Source: Hibiscus mutabilis
Taxonomy: Eukaryota > Streptophyta > Magnoliopsida > Malvales > Malvaceae
DNA length: 64,000 nucleotides
Assembly: GCA_019671005.1 (NCBI GenBank)
Contig: CM033725.1
Coordinates: 57,881,316 to 57,945,315 of the forward strand
Direction: 5' to 3'
Within the stretch, counting starts at the first letter, position 1. Every line of letters begins with the position of its first letter. The notes under the pieces are model-generated. The model had not been told where the DNA came from. It did no database searches and saw only the letters and a list, made by a program, of their open reading frames with translations. The position numbers and the translations under genes were made by a program. Below are positions 25,067 through 38,593 of the stretch, one piece after another.

Positions 25067-25203
25067 ACCACCTAAAAAAGTTCTTTATAAAATTTTTACA
25101 TTAAAATTTAATTTTTTTAACTCTACCCCTGGATCTACTGATTGAAGATCCTTAATAAAATATGTGTTCAGTTTTGATGGGAGTTTGTAAGAAGGGTTAT
25201 ATT

Positions 25204-25420
25204 TTGATACACAAGTTGTGTAAAAAAAATTATCAAACCCTTCGTATTTGAGCTATAAAATCTAAAACTTAAAACCTAAACCTTAAATTATAATACCCTA
25301 AAACCTAAATTTTAACCATAAAACTTAAATTCTACACCCTACACACTAAACCCCAACCTAAATCTCAAAACTCTAAAATTGAAAGGTTTGTGTAAACTTT
25401 AAACACGCTTGCGTATCAAA
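25204..25420. repeat. Small inverted-end element with telomere-like interior, copy 1
   Basis: The left end reads TTTGATACACAAGTTGTGTA. The right end is the imperfect inverse (TAAACACGCTTGCGTATCAA). The interior is a run of CCTAAA/TAAACC variants (AAACCTAAACCTTAAA, CCCTAAAACCTAAATTT). Similar copies lie at 40551-40762 and 41779-41940. Confidence 0.55.
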
Positions 25421-26264
25421 GTATTTTCCTTCTTAGAATACCAGAAAAAGTTTCGAACAAATCGATGAATCTAAGAATGAACAAAATAATAGATATTCAA
25501 GGTGAGGATAAGTGCATATCCTATAAATCATTTATAGCATAGGAGATTCGAATAGTTTAGATATTGTATTAAAAAAATGACATAATAATAGTAATTCGAA
25601 TATATTATATTTCTATACTCCTTTCTGATTTTGCAAATCTTTAATGATGTACACTCTCGAGCCTAATGAAAGATGACATCTAGAGGATTTGGAAGAGCAT
25701 CTGTCAAATGTAGTTAACATAAGTGTTATGAGATAACAATAAGTATAACAATAAATATAATGATCGTGCAATAAAAAAGTTTTTATTTGTTAATATATTG
25801 GTACAATTGCATGGTGATATCTGTTTATACCTTTTTTTTACCGTTTTGACAATGCACATGTACCTTGTACACATATGATCAAATTTGAATCTTTTAAGAT
25901 GAACGTCATATATTTTTTTACTGAAATTATTTATTGGGTTCAAATTTTAAAATTTTACGTGAAAGAATCTGAACGAAAAAAATGCAGTCTGACATTGTCA
26001 CACTAAATAATAGGTGAACATGAAAGTTGCACATCAAGTAACCTCAGCTGCAATATTAGCTAGGCTTTGTACCATGACTGAGTTTGAGATTAACAACAAA
26101 CAAATGAGAAGGAATCAGAGAAAACAAGAAAGATGATGAACTTTGATCAATTGTATTCAATCAAGACTAGTTTCTCTCTTAACTCTACAACCTAACTAAT
26201 CTTTGACAAATGTGTACATATTAGCTGCAATATTTTTTTATCAATTAGGGGCTTAAGAGGGGAC
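25421..26264. other. AT-rich intergenic stretch without visible gene
   Basis: No coding signal and no repeat borders could be recognised. The minus-strand ORF 25704-25943 has no recognisable content. Confidence 0.45.
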
Positions 26265-26727
26265 ATGATTAGGGGTGTGTAAAATAAACCGTAACCGTTA
26301 ACCAATATAACTGTCCATTTTATAGGTTAATTAACCTAACTGTTAAGGGTAAACGGTTTCGGTTAACCGAATCGTTAAAAAAAGATGGTTAATGGTTAAC
26401 CTATAGGTAACTTTTTTAAACTAAATATGAAGTTTATGTTTTAAATCTCTCTATTTTGGTGGATTTTTTTTAAAAATAATAATACAATATCTATGGGAGA
26501 GATATATTTATTATTCTAAAAAGAAATAATGAACATTTGAAAAGAAATTTGTAATAGACCTATAACCGAACCGTTTCTTAACGGTTAACCACTATAATGG
26601 TTAACTATTTAAAAAATTAACGGTTAACTATTTCTTAACGGTTAGGTTACAATTAATAACCGCTATAACTGTTAACCAACCGTTTAAGCTAAATCATACG
26701 GTTAACCTACTATGAACACCCGGCCAT
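26265..26727. repeat. GGTTAACC-rich element with AGGGGTGT/ACACCC ends
   Basis: The left end is TTAGGGGTGTGTAAAATAAA and the right end TATGAACACCCGGCC, which are imperfect inverses. Between them are about twenty variants of GGTTAAC, GTTAACC and ACGGTT in both orientations. The ends resemble non-autonomous hAT elements (TAGGGGTG). The 8-bp flanks match only partly. Confidence 0.45.
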
Positions 26728-27150
26728 GACCCCCTAAAAAGCTTAAAACTATGTTTAAGTCCCTTAGAATTTTATAAATTGTAAGCTAGAAACAGTAAAA
26801 TTATATTTAGGCACCTTATCATAATTTTTTTTTGATTTAATCATTCTAAAAGTTCTAAAGTTAGAAGGCAAATACAATGGTACAATTGTATTTTGACTCT
26901 CATAAAAATATGTAATCCAAATTTGGATCCCGGAAAAAGTTATGGATTCTCCCTATAAGTAAAGTTGTATTGTTTTCACTTATCTTTTAATTATATTAAG
27001 AAAATAAAAATTAAAAATGGCATACGACATCATTATAATTTTGCTGGTGGAATATTTTTTCCTATGAGTGCGTGAAATAATTATTTTGTACATATATGAA
27101 TTAATTTAATTTAAATTTATAATCACTTGATTATTAAAAAATTAGAATAA
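26728..27150. other. AT-rich spacer left of the Copia element
   Basis: Nothing recognisable, apart from the left AATAA target-site copy at 27146-27150. Confidence 0.45.
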
Positions 27151-27366
27151 TGTTGTGAATAAAGTAAAGAACAAGAATAAAATAGATGAATAAGAACAAG
27201 ATGAGAGACAAAGAGAGAGACTTGTATTATATTCTCAAAGTAGGGTAGTGTACAATGCTTTCCAAACTCTATATTTATAGGCATAAGATGGAACCCCTAA
27301 TAATAAAGTACATCAAAGTATCATTTAATATATGGATATCCACCATAAATAAAGATATTCATAACA
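27151..27366 (-). repeat. 3' LTR of the Copia element
   Basis: 216 bp running TGTTGTGAATAAAG to ATTCATAACA on the plus strand. About 15 differences from the right copy by eye (roughly 93% identical), so the insertion is not recent. Confidence 0.9.
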
Positions 27367-29975
27367 CTCCCCCTTGGATATCCATGAAGATAATGTGCCT
27401 CGTTAAAACATTATTAAGATAAAAATCCAATGGGGAAAAAATCTTAGTGAAAGGAAAAGAGTGCAATATCTTTGATACGCATAACATGTTGCCTCATTAA
27501 AAACTTTACCAGGAAAACCCATTGAGACAAAACCTTAGTTAAGGGAAAAAGAGTGCAACGCGTATTTACTCCCCCTCATGAAAACATCACATAAGATCTT
27601 TGAATCTTCATAATTCAATCTTGAATACTATTTTTCTAAAGATCGTGAGGATGAAACTTTGGAGTAATATGTTCCACTATGTATCCACCTTGCATTATCT
27701 CTACACAAGATAGCTTTGTATCATATCTTGTGAAAGTAAATCACATATCTTCTGGATATGTTGGGTAAATGGTCTTAGCCAAACTCATTTTTGGCTTGCC
27801 TCGTGCATAACAATTATTTCTACAAGATTTGAGGAGGTATCGACGAATGTTTGAAGATCTAAAGGTAATGATCTTTGTATATCCATGAATATTTCTTGAA
27901 CAACTAATATATGGTGTTTCCAGACGAATTATTTATTTATCTTTCTTTCGAAGATAAATTTATTCACACCCAATAATCTTGCAATCATAAAGATACTCAA
28001 TAGATATGCTTTATCCATATTGAATATTCTTTAAGATTCTTTCAGTTGATGTCCATTCATAGACAAAGAGACATTTAAATGCTCGATCTTCAGGTCGAGA
28101 TAAAACTTGATGTCAAGATTCCTTTTCTCAAATACTTTCATTAAATGCATTGAAAGCACTTCATGAGTTTCCAATTTGAAGCACTTTAGGAGTTCTAATG
28201 AAATTCAAATTATCATAATGAATCTTGATTCAAACTCCTTTATAAAATACATAAGGAAATCTTACCATTCTTATAGTATTTCCTCAATTAGTACTCAATA
28301 AGGCGATTCTACCAAATGCGCCAAAATATAAATATTCAAGGGGCATATCTAAATAAATTTTCTCGAAAATTTCCAAATGCTTCTAGCATTTTAAATCCTT
28401 CAATGATAAATAGGGATCCACAAAATAATTAGACGTATATAAAATATTTCATAACTGCCAAAGTAATTGTATCCACCATGAAGTAATTAGAATTCTTCAT
28501 AAATCATAATTCAAGTCGTATTTACAACTACTTATTTGTACCCCACTTGCATTACACCTTTAGGTGTTTGGACTGTTGGTCCAAATACTTCTCTTTTAGA
28601 AGTTCAAAACGTCTTTCTACATTGGCCAATCATTTCAATATCTATAGATTTCTATACGATATACTCGTTTTCTTTCTTTACTTTTATAAAAGTATTCTAT
28701 GTAAAATTGTTTGTAAAATCGTTGTCGATAACTTTTCAATTTTTTGGTTTCATTCTCGTAGTGACATAACTCATAGAGATCTTTTTAAGATTTCAATCTT
28801 TATTTCAGGTACTTGAAACTCTTCAAGAGTTTTTTTATTAGTTATGTCTTGGGTCTCTTCAGGAGCACTCGCCTCCAATATATGGCCATCTTATACTATT
28901 TTCAATTTACGAGAATTTTGATCATTGGAACCAATTTTCCTGTTTCATGCATGATTTACATCCATTCGCTCTAATATGTAATTCAAATTTAGAGCATTTC
29001 AGCTGGTATATGAGACTTAGTTACTCTCATTGGGTTAGCAAATATGTCTAGCAGTTGACATATAATAACATGAATTATCTTATGAACTTTTTGTTCATAT
29101 ACGAGGATCTAGATAACGATAATTCATTTTCCTTTATCCAGCTGATTATTATCTCCCCCTGATGTTGAGAAAAATCATGTCATAAATGATTCTCCAATTA
29201 ATGTTTAAACATAAAAGAAGACTCGTGCTCAATATATATTCTCAACCCTTTTTATATGCCTATTTTGTGCGTTATGGTGGAGCAATTCAACTATATATCG
29301 CACATTAAAAAAATAAAAATAGGAAATATGTGGATTCTGACCAAAGCCAATCATAATGGGGAGTTTATTATAACTCATTGGCTTGATGCGTGTAAGTGTT
29401 GCTATGTGAAAATACCATATAAATGTTTTGTTCTCATAGTTTAGCTATCAAAGAGGAGGCATCCAATCAAAATTTTACTAAACTGTTTTGTTCATGATCA
29501 ATAGGCTTTGTAATAGTTATTTTAACTGATATAGCCTAAAATATAAACCTACAAGCTTTGCAAGACGAATAGTCTAATTGCATAATCTGAATCCTTTTAG
29601 AATTAATCTCACAAACTTATGGTTATAAGTTGATAAAACAATGTAAATGCATCTACTAAAATCATATAAAACTTTCCATATTTGTGGATATATGGGCCCA
29701 TATTCATTCAGATATGTAAGGCATGCAGTCTCATCTTTAGTATAAGAACTTCAAGTTCTTTTGGTAAGTGGGATCAACTAAATCCTTTGAGAACAAACAA
29801 CACAAGAACTTCAGGTTCTTTTAGTAAGTAGAATTTAACCAATTCCTTTAAGCAACACAAGAACTTCATGTTCTTTAATAAGTGGAATTTAATCAATTTC
29901 TTTAAGAATAAGTACCACAAGAACTTTAGATTCTTTTAATACATGTGTATGTAAATCTCAATAATTTCTGCATCA

Positions 29976-30263
29976 TTATTGATCAGGATGGTCTAATCGA
30001 TCATGCCAACTATATATATGTGTATATATCTCTGAATTTGTAAACTTCTTGTTTATTATAACATGTGACTCAATCTCACTTGCATATGCGCGGTACAAAT
30101 TTTGAAATACAAGTTCATTTGAAACTTGATAATACATTGTCCACCAAAAATTGTTCCTTTGAATAGGAATATATTTAGCTCTTTCGGAGCTTTCATTGGA
30201 AATTATTCTTTTAGTAGCAATATATAACTCTTCTAGAGCTTTCAACTGACTTTTGGCTACCAT
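29976..30263 (-). pseudogene. Copia pol fragment (GAG-pre-integrase region)
   Basis: This is the longest surviving frame of the Copia element, 95 residues. Its end carries IYSWHDRLDHPDQ, matching the W-H-x-R-L-x-H-P signature of the GAG-pre-integrase domain just before integrase. Stops on both sides show that it is a remnant of a longer polyprotein. Confidence 0.7.
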
Positions 30264-32249
30264 AACTTATATCCACATTGGCTTATTTCAAATGCCAATT
30301 GATAACATATGTTATCTATAATTCCTGAAGGATTATTTTGTGAACTCATATTGCTCTCTTAAAATTTCCACTTCTAGTGGTGACGACATCATTACCATTA
30401 GCGATAATTATTGCAATATTCGCAATGTTGCACTTTTCATAATGTGCTTTCTCTCGAGAACTTATCGCTCTTCTGGAGCATCAATATTTTCAGTACTTTG
30501 AGATATGTACTCACATTATTCCCTTACATTCAAATGGGAAAATATATCTTATGCTTCTACTGAGCACAAATCATCACCATAGATTGTATTTGACAAATAA
30601 TCATGTGAAACAAAATAAATAAATGTCATAATATATATATATATATATACAAACCAACATAAAACAAATATTTAATCCCCGTACGCGGCATTGTTAAACT
30701 TGTTCATAAGGTCCTTTAGAAACCTCCTTTGAGACTAGTAGCCTCGCAGAACAGGATGCCCAGCTAATATATTTGGATTAAACCAAGAGAAACAAAGAAC
30801 ATATTAACTAATTAAAGAATATACTTTCGGCATTAAATTAATATATAAAGCGCAGATAATTTATGCGTAAAGTAAATAAATATAAAATAAAATAAATTAA
30901 AAGATCAATAATTCTTTTAAAGGTTATGAGAATAATTAGAAGACGATATATTTCTTTCAAGGGTTATAAGAAAATCCAACAACGTCCAAATGAGTTGGAC
31001 TAATATCATCTTCTTTATTTTCGCAAACAAAATTTGTTTCCGTTTTCTTTTCTTTATCAATCAATGATTGTTGATTTTTCAGCGTACGACAAGTACGAGA
31101 CCAATAGTTTATAATGTCACATTGGTAATAAAAAGGATTTCACTTCCTTATAATGATCTTTATTACTCTTGTCATCCTTATAACCTCACTACCGGAGGGT
31201 AGAAGTATTCTTAAAATGACCATATTTTCCATGTCTATATTCATAGCTTCAATCGCGACCACAACTATTAATGTGATCTTTATTATTTTCATAATATAAT
31301 CTCACATTATTTGCGTGAAAAATTGATTATGTTTTTAATTAACATATCCTCATCATTGATAATCGCATGGAATAAACATCATGCTTGCATTCACTTTAGG
31401 GAATGCCTCCCACAAAAACTTTTGGATCAAGACGAATTTTTGTAACTTGAACTTGGGAGAAGTCTATAGTCGAGTTTTTCGACATAGAAAAATTATTGCT
31501 TTCGAGCAAATATAGACTTTATAATAGTCTTCTTGTATATTCAAAATCACCATGATTTACCGCACTTTAAAATCGTAATTTAAAGAATAAAAATAGAGTT
31601 TATCGATATTGATTTTTCTCTTGAGAACAACAGAGATATAGCAAATGACCAAGAAGCTTCTCATAATCTCTTGATGTCATGTCTCTTCCAAGCCATTTAA
31701 GGACATGCAAAACTCAAAATACGGTTAAAAATATAAACTCTCGTTTATAAAATAACGTAAATAAAAATTGATCTCAATATAAACATATTGAAGAAACGTA
31801 CCTCTTTAGATTTTATCTTGATTCAAGCCATGATTTTTAAGCCATTGACGCATATCATGTAAAACTCAAAACATGGTTAAAAAACACAATCTCTCATCAA
31901 ATAAATAGCCACAAACTTCTGATCATGTATTATTATTTGTTAACAGACTAACAAATAAATAATATTTTTCAAAGCTTTCGTTGAAAATACTCAAAAACCG
32001 TGTCAAGGGGATGTTAATTGTTTCAATAAAACAAACGTGGATAGTTGGCTACATATTATTGTTTTGTTAGGTTCGTTTTATATATTTGAGTGACAACATG
32101 AACATGAACTTGACGTCGTGATTAATCAATTAGTAAAACGATATATAGATAAACGGAATATACCAGATGTAGTCACAAATCAAATTGAAATCCTTTTCGA
32201 GAATCACCAACAAGAACCATGATAATCGAGCAAGATCTTGCTGATAACG

Positions 32250-32464
32250 TGTTGCGAATAAAGTAAAGAGCAAGAATAAAATAGATGAACGAGAACAAGA
32301 TGAGAGACAAAGAGAGAGACTGTATTATATTCTCAAAGTAGGATAGTGTATAATGCTTTCCAAACTCTATATTTATAGACATAAGATGAAAACCCTAATA
32401 ATAAAGTACATTAAAGTCTCATTTAATATATGAATATCCACCATAAATAAAGATATATATAACA
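32250..32464 (-). repeat. 5' LTR of the Copia element
   Basis: 215 bp running TGTTGCGAATAAAG to TATATAACA on the plus strand, followed by the second AATAA target-site copy. It lies only about 270 bp upstream of the eS26 start codon, so the insertion is right at that gene's promoter. Confidence 0.9.
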
Positions 32465-32618
32465 AATAATTTATATATTATTTCAAAAATATTTTTATTT
32501 GTTATTAAATTTATAATAATTTAAATCGTAAAACTAAAATTAGTTCCATAAAATGTAATTCATTCAAACTTTGGGGGTACAATTGAAAACAAGAAAAGTA
32601 CAAAGGTCTTAAAGAAAA

Positions 32619-32659
32619 TTAGGGTTTCAGACTTCATTAGAGATACACTCGCCTATAAA
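32619..32659 (+). promoter_or_regulatory. Telo-box and TATA box of the eS26 gene
   Basis: TTAGGGTTT at 32619-32627 is the reverse form of the plant telo-box AAACCCTAA, common in ribosomal protein gene promoters. CTATAAAGG at 32653-32661 is a good TATA box about 80 bp upstream of the ATG. Both fit a growth-regulated ribosomal protein promoter. Confidence 0.6.
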
Positions 32660-32733
32660 GGCAACATTTTTGTCCAAATTACCAATCTTCGTCAGCCGGC
32701 AGAAGCAGAGAGCCTACACTTTAATCTCAAACC

Positions 32734-34165
<1,432 letters not shown>

Positions 34166-36293
34166 TGCTCTTCGAGTTTTGGCTGGATTTCTATTGTGTT
34201 TTGCTTTAAAATGTGCACTTGAGTTGAGTAGACTTGGAATTGTGTAGGGAGTTTTTTTATTGGTTAAAGCTTATTTGCCTTCAACACATTTTTGTTAAGC
34301 TATAATTGTTGAAAAGACTAGTTCGATTCTTGTAATTCCGATTCAGTTGCTTTTGGTTCTCCAAAATAGCTTTCACATGTTCTTAAAACATCACTTACCG
34401 GTTGAGACATTGCTAGGTTATAGTATGTTATTATTGACTCGAGTGTAGTCTAAGCTTGATCTAGATCAGCACAGTTGGAATTCTAAACCTAAGCACTTAA
34501 CAACTCAAAGCCATCTAATCAGGGAAGATGGGTAAAACTCAAGCCATCTAATCTGAGGTGTAAATTGCTTCCGGTTAGTATTTTCAGTAGTGATATATAA
34601 TTGTTTGGAAATCTGATGCATCCTCTTGCCATTAAAGTCCGTCTTGATCGATTGCATTGGAGATGATCTGTTACAGCAAACGTTTCTCAGTTTCTACAAT
34701 CATTAAAGTTAAATCAATCAAGTTTATCATCCTGCTTAAAGCTCTTGCTTTTCTAAGCACTAAGCCTTAGCCTAGCTTTGATCCGAACTTTAATTTCTTT
34801 CGATTTTTGGTTTCCGATAGTTACATTCAAACTAATTTGCAACCAGATCGAATTGGATTCAAACAGAATAAAATCTTTCTTGTATTTCTTCATTCATGAG
34901 ATTCAAAACTGAAACTTCACTTAAAAGAAACTGAATAATTTACTCATGTGAAACACACGTAAAAGGAGAAGCAGTGTTCAAAGAATCAAAGATGATAAAA
35001 ACAGCAAACTAAGAAAAAAGAAATAAAAACAGAGAAAAAGATAGTTCCTCAGTCCCTTTTTTGACCCTCCATCTCTTAGTAATCAATTCCTAGAAATTAC
35101 TCGATCCCTCCATCTCTAAATCAAATGTAGTTCAAACTTAAAATTACTCGATCCTAACAACTCGTTTGCCACCTCTATCCCCAACTGTCCATAACCAAAA
35201 CGCAATTGTTTTGTTGGCTTTTTTGTTTAACTATCGATATTTAGCTCATTGACTGATTAATCCGAATCGAGTACTGTAGAGGCTTATTATAGGATGACTC
35301 TCCCAGCCTAATTTACTTTATTCACTGCGCTAGATCTAAAACGTCTAATCATTCTTAAAAGATCTAATTTCTAATCCCACTAGATCAACTCATCGTTAAT
35401 TCATTCGCTTTAACACTCACTTAGCTTAATCCATTGAATGCCCAGACTTTTTCTTTATTTTGGCTTTTGTTTAGGGTTTTTTTACATTAGTTAAATATTT
35501 ATAGGGTAAATTCTTTCAGACATCCCTAAACTATGTTCAGATTTTTGAAATTTTCTTTCAATTTCAAAATATTCTAATTAAGTCCTCAAACTATTGATAT
35601 TATTCTGAAATTATCTCCTAATATATAATATTTTTTGGAAATTATTCAATATACCGGTGATAAAAAAGTTTTTACAAGAGGTTTAAAATCACGTGTTAGG
35701 AATGTAGTTTAGGGTTTATAGTGTATGATCTTGAAATTTAGAGTTTAAGATTTAAGATTAGGATTTAAGGTAGCAAAGTTATGGATTTAGAATGTAATTT
35801 TAATCCTAAATTCTAGGTCCCCTAAACTAACTTTCTAACCACCTTAATTTAATCAGTTTATAGAGAGAAAAATTCACCGTTAGTGTATCAAATAAAACAT
35901 TTTTTTCAGACATGCACTTGCGGTATGCAACATTATCTTAAAATGTAATAAACCATTGACAAAATTAAACCAAGGCCTTGTGCTCTTTGCCACAATTATA
36001 ATACACATTCTTATTTTCTTGACTTTTTTTTTTGAACTGATTTAAGAAACATCGAATTCCTTAATACTCGAATTAGTATCTATCGAGTCTTGTATATAAT
36101 TTCTAGTTCTAACATTAAATAGACTACTTAGTTTGCAAGTATAAATGATTTTATTCCATGAGAATTTATTTCTAATAATGCTTATATAATTTGATGAATT
36201 GAGGATTTCAACGATGGTATAATAGAATGAAAAATTCAATTAGGTTCTCGATGGTATATCATGCGGTATGTGAATAGGGATGGGTTTTTTTTA
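34166..36293. other. Intergenic region after eS26, no gene seen
   Basis: The eS26 3' UTR lies in the first 200 bp. After that the sequence is AT-rich with no coding signal. The stretch 35690-35830 has TTTAGGG/ATTTAGAGTTTAAG variants like a reversed copy of the telomere-like element family, but without clear ends. Confidence 0.45.
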
Positions 36294-37572
36294 GGATAAA
36301 CTATGTAAGGTACTACCGAATTATTGGGTGTGACATGTTTTTACCACCGAACTTTTAATTGGTCTAAATTTACCATCAAACTTTCTTTTTCGACTCGTTT
36401 ATACCACCCGCCGTTAATTTTTTAACGCCGTGATGACATGGATACTAGACCACTAAGCCAACTTAATATCTCTAATATGTTTCTAGCACAAATAATATAT
36501 ATTCTAAACTGCAGCTTATCATATAAATAATAATACTCTATATAAATAATATAAATATATTAGTATACATATATTAATATATATAACTAATAAATAAATA
36601 TTTATATTAAATAAAAAATTATATTATCAATAATATTAAATATATAAATAAATAATATATTACTATAAAAACTAAAAACTATTTTTCACAAACCCCAGAA
36701 ATTCCAAAACTTACAAAAAAAACCCTCAAAATCCACCAAAACATATTTTCAAAACCCCAAAATTTTCAAAAAGCACAAAATCCAGCAAAACCTTAAACCT
36801 TAACCCTAAACTATAACTTTAAACCCTAAAATTTTATTCATAAACAAATAATATTTTAATATATAAACAAATATTATATTATTATAAAAACTAAAAAATT
36901 ATTTTAGAAAATCTAAAATTTTGAAAATTTACAAAAAAAAATCAAAAACTCGCTAAAACCCTAAAGCTTAAACCCCGAGTCTATCTATTTTGGCTGCTAA
37001 TGGGTTTATGGTTTTAGGATTTATGATTTAGAGTTTTAGGGTAGAAGGTAAGAATTTAATGTTTTGGTGGATTTTGAGGGGTTTCTTTTTGTAAGTTTTG
37101 GAATTTTTGGGGTTTTGTGAAAATTAGTTTTTTAGTTTTTATAATAATATATTATTTATTTATCTATTTAATATTATTGATAAAATAATTTTTTTATTTA
37201 ATATAAATATTTTATTTATTAGTTATATATTAATATATGTATACTAATATACTTATAATATATTTATATTATTTATATAGAGTAATATTATTTATATAAT
37301 AAACTGCAGTTTAGAATATATATTATTTGTGCTAGAAACATATTATAGATATTAAGTTGGCTTAGTGGTTAGGAGGTCGCCTTTTATCTAAAGGTTCTAG
37401 GTTCAAATCTCAGCGTGAGCATGATTTTCACATTTTAGTCTAGCATCCATATTATCACGGTGGTATAAACGAGTCGAAAAAGAAAATTTAATGGTAAATT
37501 TAGACCAATTAAAAGTTCGACGATAAAAACATGTTACATCCAATAGTTCGGTGGTACCTGACATAGTTTACC
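36294..37572. mobile_element. Foldback (long inverted-repeat) DNA element, 1.28 kb
   Basis: The left end GGATAAACTATGTAAGGTAC and the right end (reverse complement GGTAAACTATGTCAGGTACC) start arms of about 450-500 bp. The arms match in inverted orientation through TTTTAATTGGTCTAAATTTA, ACGAGTCGTTTATACCAC-like text, an AT-rich block and CCAAAACTTACAAAAA. A short unpaired core lies near 36800-37050. The right arm carries about 75 extra bases (about 37359-37433) with tRNA-like A and B boxes that the left arm lacks. T-runs at both flanks hide any target duplication. It is non-coding; a MULE- or foldback-type origin is an inference. Confidence 0.75.
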
Positions 37573-37734
37573 TCTTTTTTTATTAGAGGAGAAATGCATT
37601 CATATTAAAGGAACAATGCAAATATATGGGCAACGAAAAGCCCATAGCAAACGGGCTCCATTGAGGCCGAAAAAATACATCAAAGCCTAAATTCAGGCAA
37701 CCCAAGCAAAAGAAAAAGAGCGATGTCGTTCGTA

Positions 37735-38317
37735 TGGACAATCGGTAGGTAAAAATGTTTAAACTGTTAATTTGGTAGGTGACCGAACCGAATTACTAAA
37801 AATCGAAAATTTTAAATCTTTAACCGTTAATCGAATTGAACATTTTTCGAAAAAAATTAATTGAATTGAACAAATTTTGGTTAAATCGATCAATTTTCGA
37901 ATTAACCGAAATTTATCAAATTTCCCCTAATCAAAATTATTACACAATAAAAATCTTTAGAAATATTTTTTAGTTCACAAAGATAATTTTTATTTAATTT
38001 AAACAATATCTAAACATAGATAAAAACTTTAGAATTTTAGATTAAACATTAGATTTTTTCATTTGGTTAGAAGTGGATTTTAAAATTTTAATGGGCATGG
38101 GGTTAATATGAATAATATATTTAATTTTTATTATATTTCGGGTAATTTGGTTAATTTAATTAATTAACTGATTTTGAACCGAATTAACCGATAACCGAAC
38201 TTTGAAAAATTCTTTAATCGTTCACCTATTAAAAAAAGTTCGGTAGTTAACCTTTAACCGAACTAATTCGGTTTGGTCGATTAATTCGATTTAACCGACC
38301 GTTTGAACACCCCTATC
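37735..38317. repeat. CGGTTAA/AACCGAA-rich element ending ACACCCCT
   Basis: Variants of GACCGAACCG, TTAACCGAAA and TCGGTTTGG fill both sides, and the right end reads GTTTGAACACCCCTAT. It is the same design as 26265-26727 with a different inner motif. The left end is not clear. Confidence 0.4.
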
Positions 38318-38593
38318 GATGGGTTCATCAACAGGAGAAATATTTGACGGTCGAAGACATCAACGAGTATTTTAAGGGGTTGAGTTGAAAGTAACAACAA
38401 TGAAAAGATTATAAAGACCAAATAAAATCAAGCGCTTAAACTCGCTGGAGAAAACTACCGAAGTAGCTATAATCCGTTGAGAGAGACGTTGGAAAAAAGG
38501 TGAAATTTTTTAGTCTATGAATCAAAGAGTCGACAGAGAGGTAGTTGGTGGTCCGGATCCTCTTTCAGAAAAGTCGAAAAATTTATAAAAAAA

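Larger units (their letters stand above)
27151..32464 (-). mobile_element. Complete but decayed Ty1/Copia retrotransposon
   Basis: Two direct repeats of about 216 bp bound a 4.9-kb interior, and AATAA flanks both ends (27146-27150 and 32465-32469), a 5-bp target-site duplication. The element reads right to left. The purine tract AAGGGGGAG abuts the 3' LTR at 27367-27375, and next to the 5' LTR the minus strand reads GTTATCAGCA, a primer-site-like sequence. Gag traces lie near 31060-31130 (CDIINYWSRTCRT, a degenerate zinc knuckle). A pre-integrase trace is the minus ORF 29976-30263, ending YSWHDRLDHPDQ. Remnants of the linker before reverse transcriptase lie around 28480-28660 (NDWPM, KEKYLDQQSKHLKV). 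Stops and frameshifts are everywhere, so no functional polyprotein exists. Confidence 0.88.

Noticed and set aside
37359..37433. tRNA gene
   Set aside because: A- and B-box like words are present, but no acceptor or anticodon stem can be paired.
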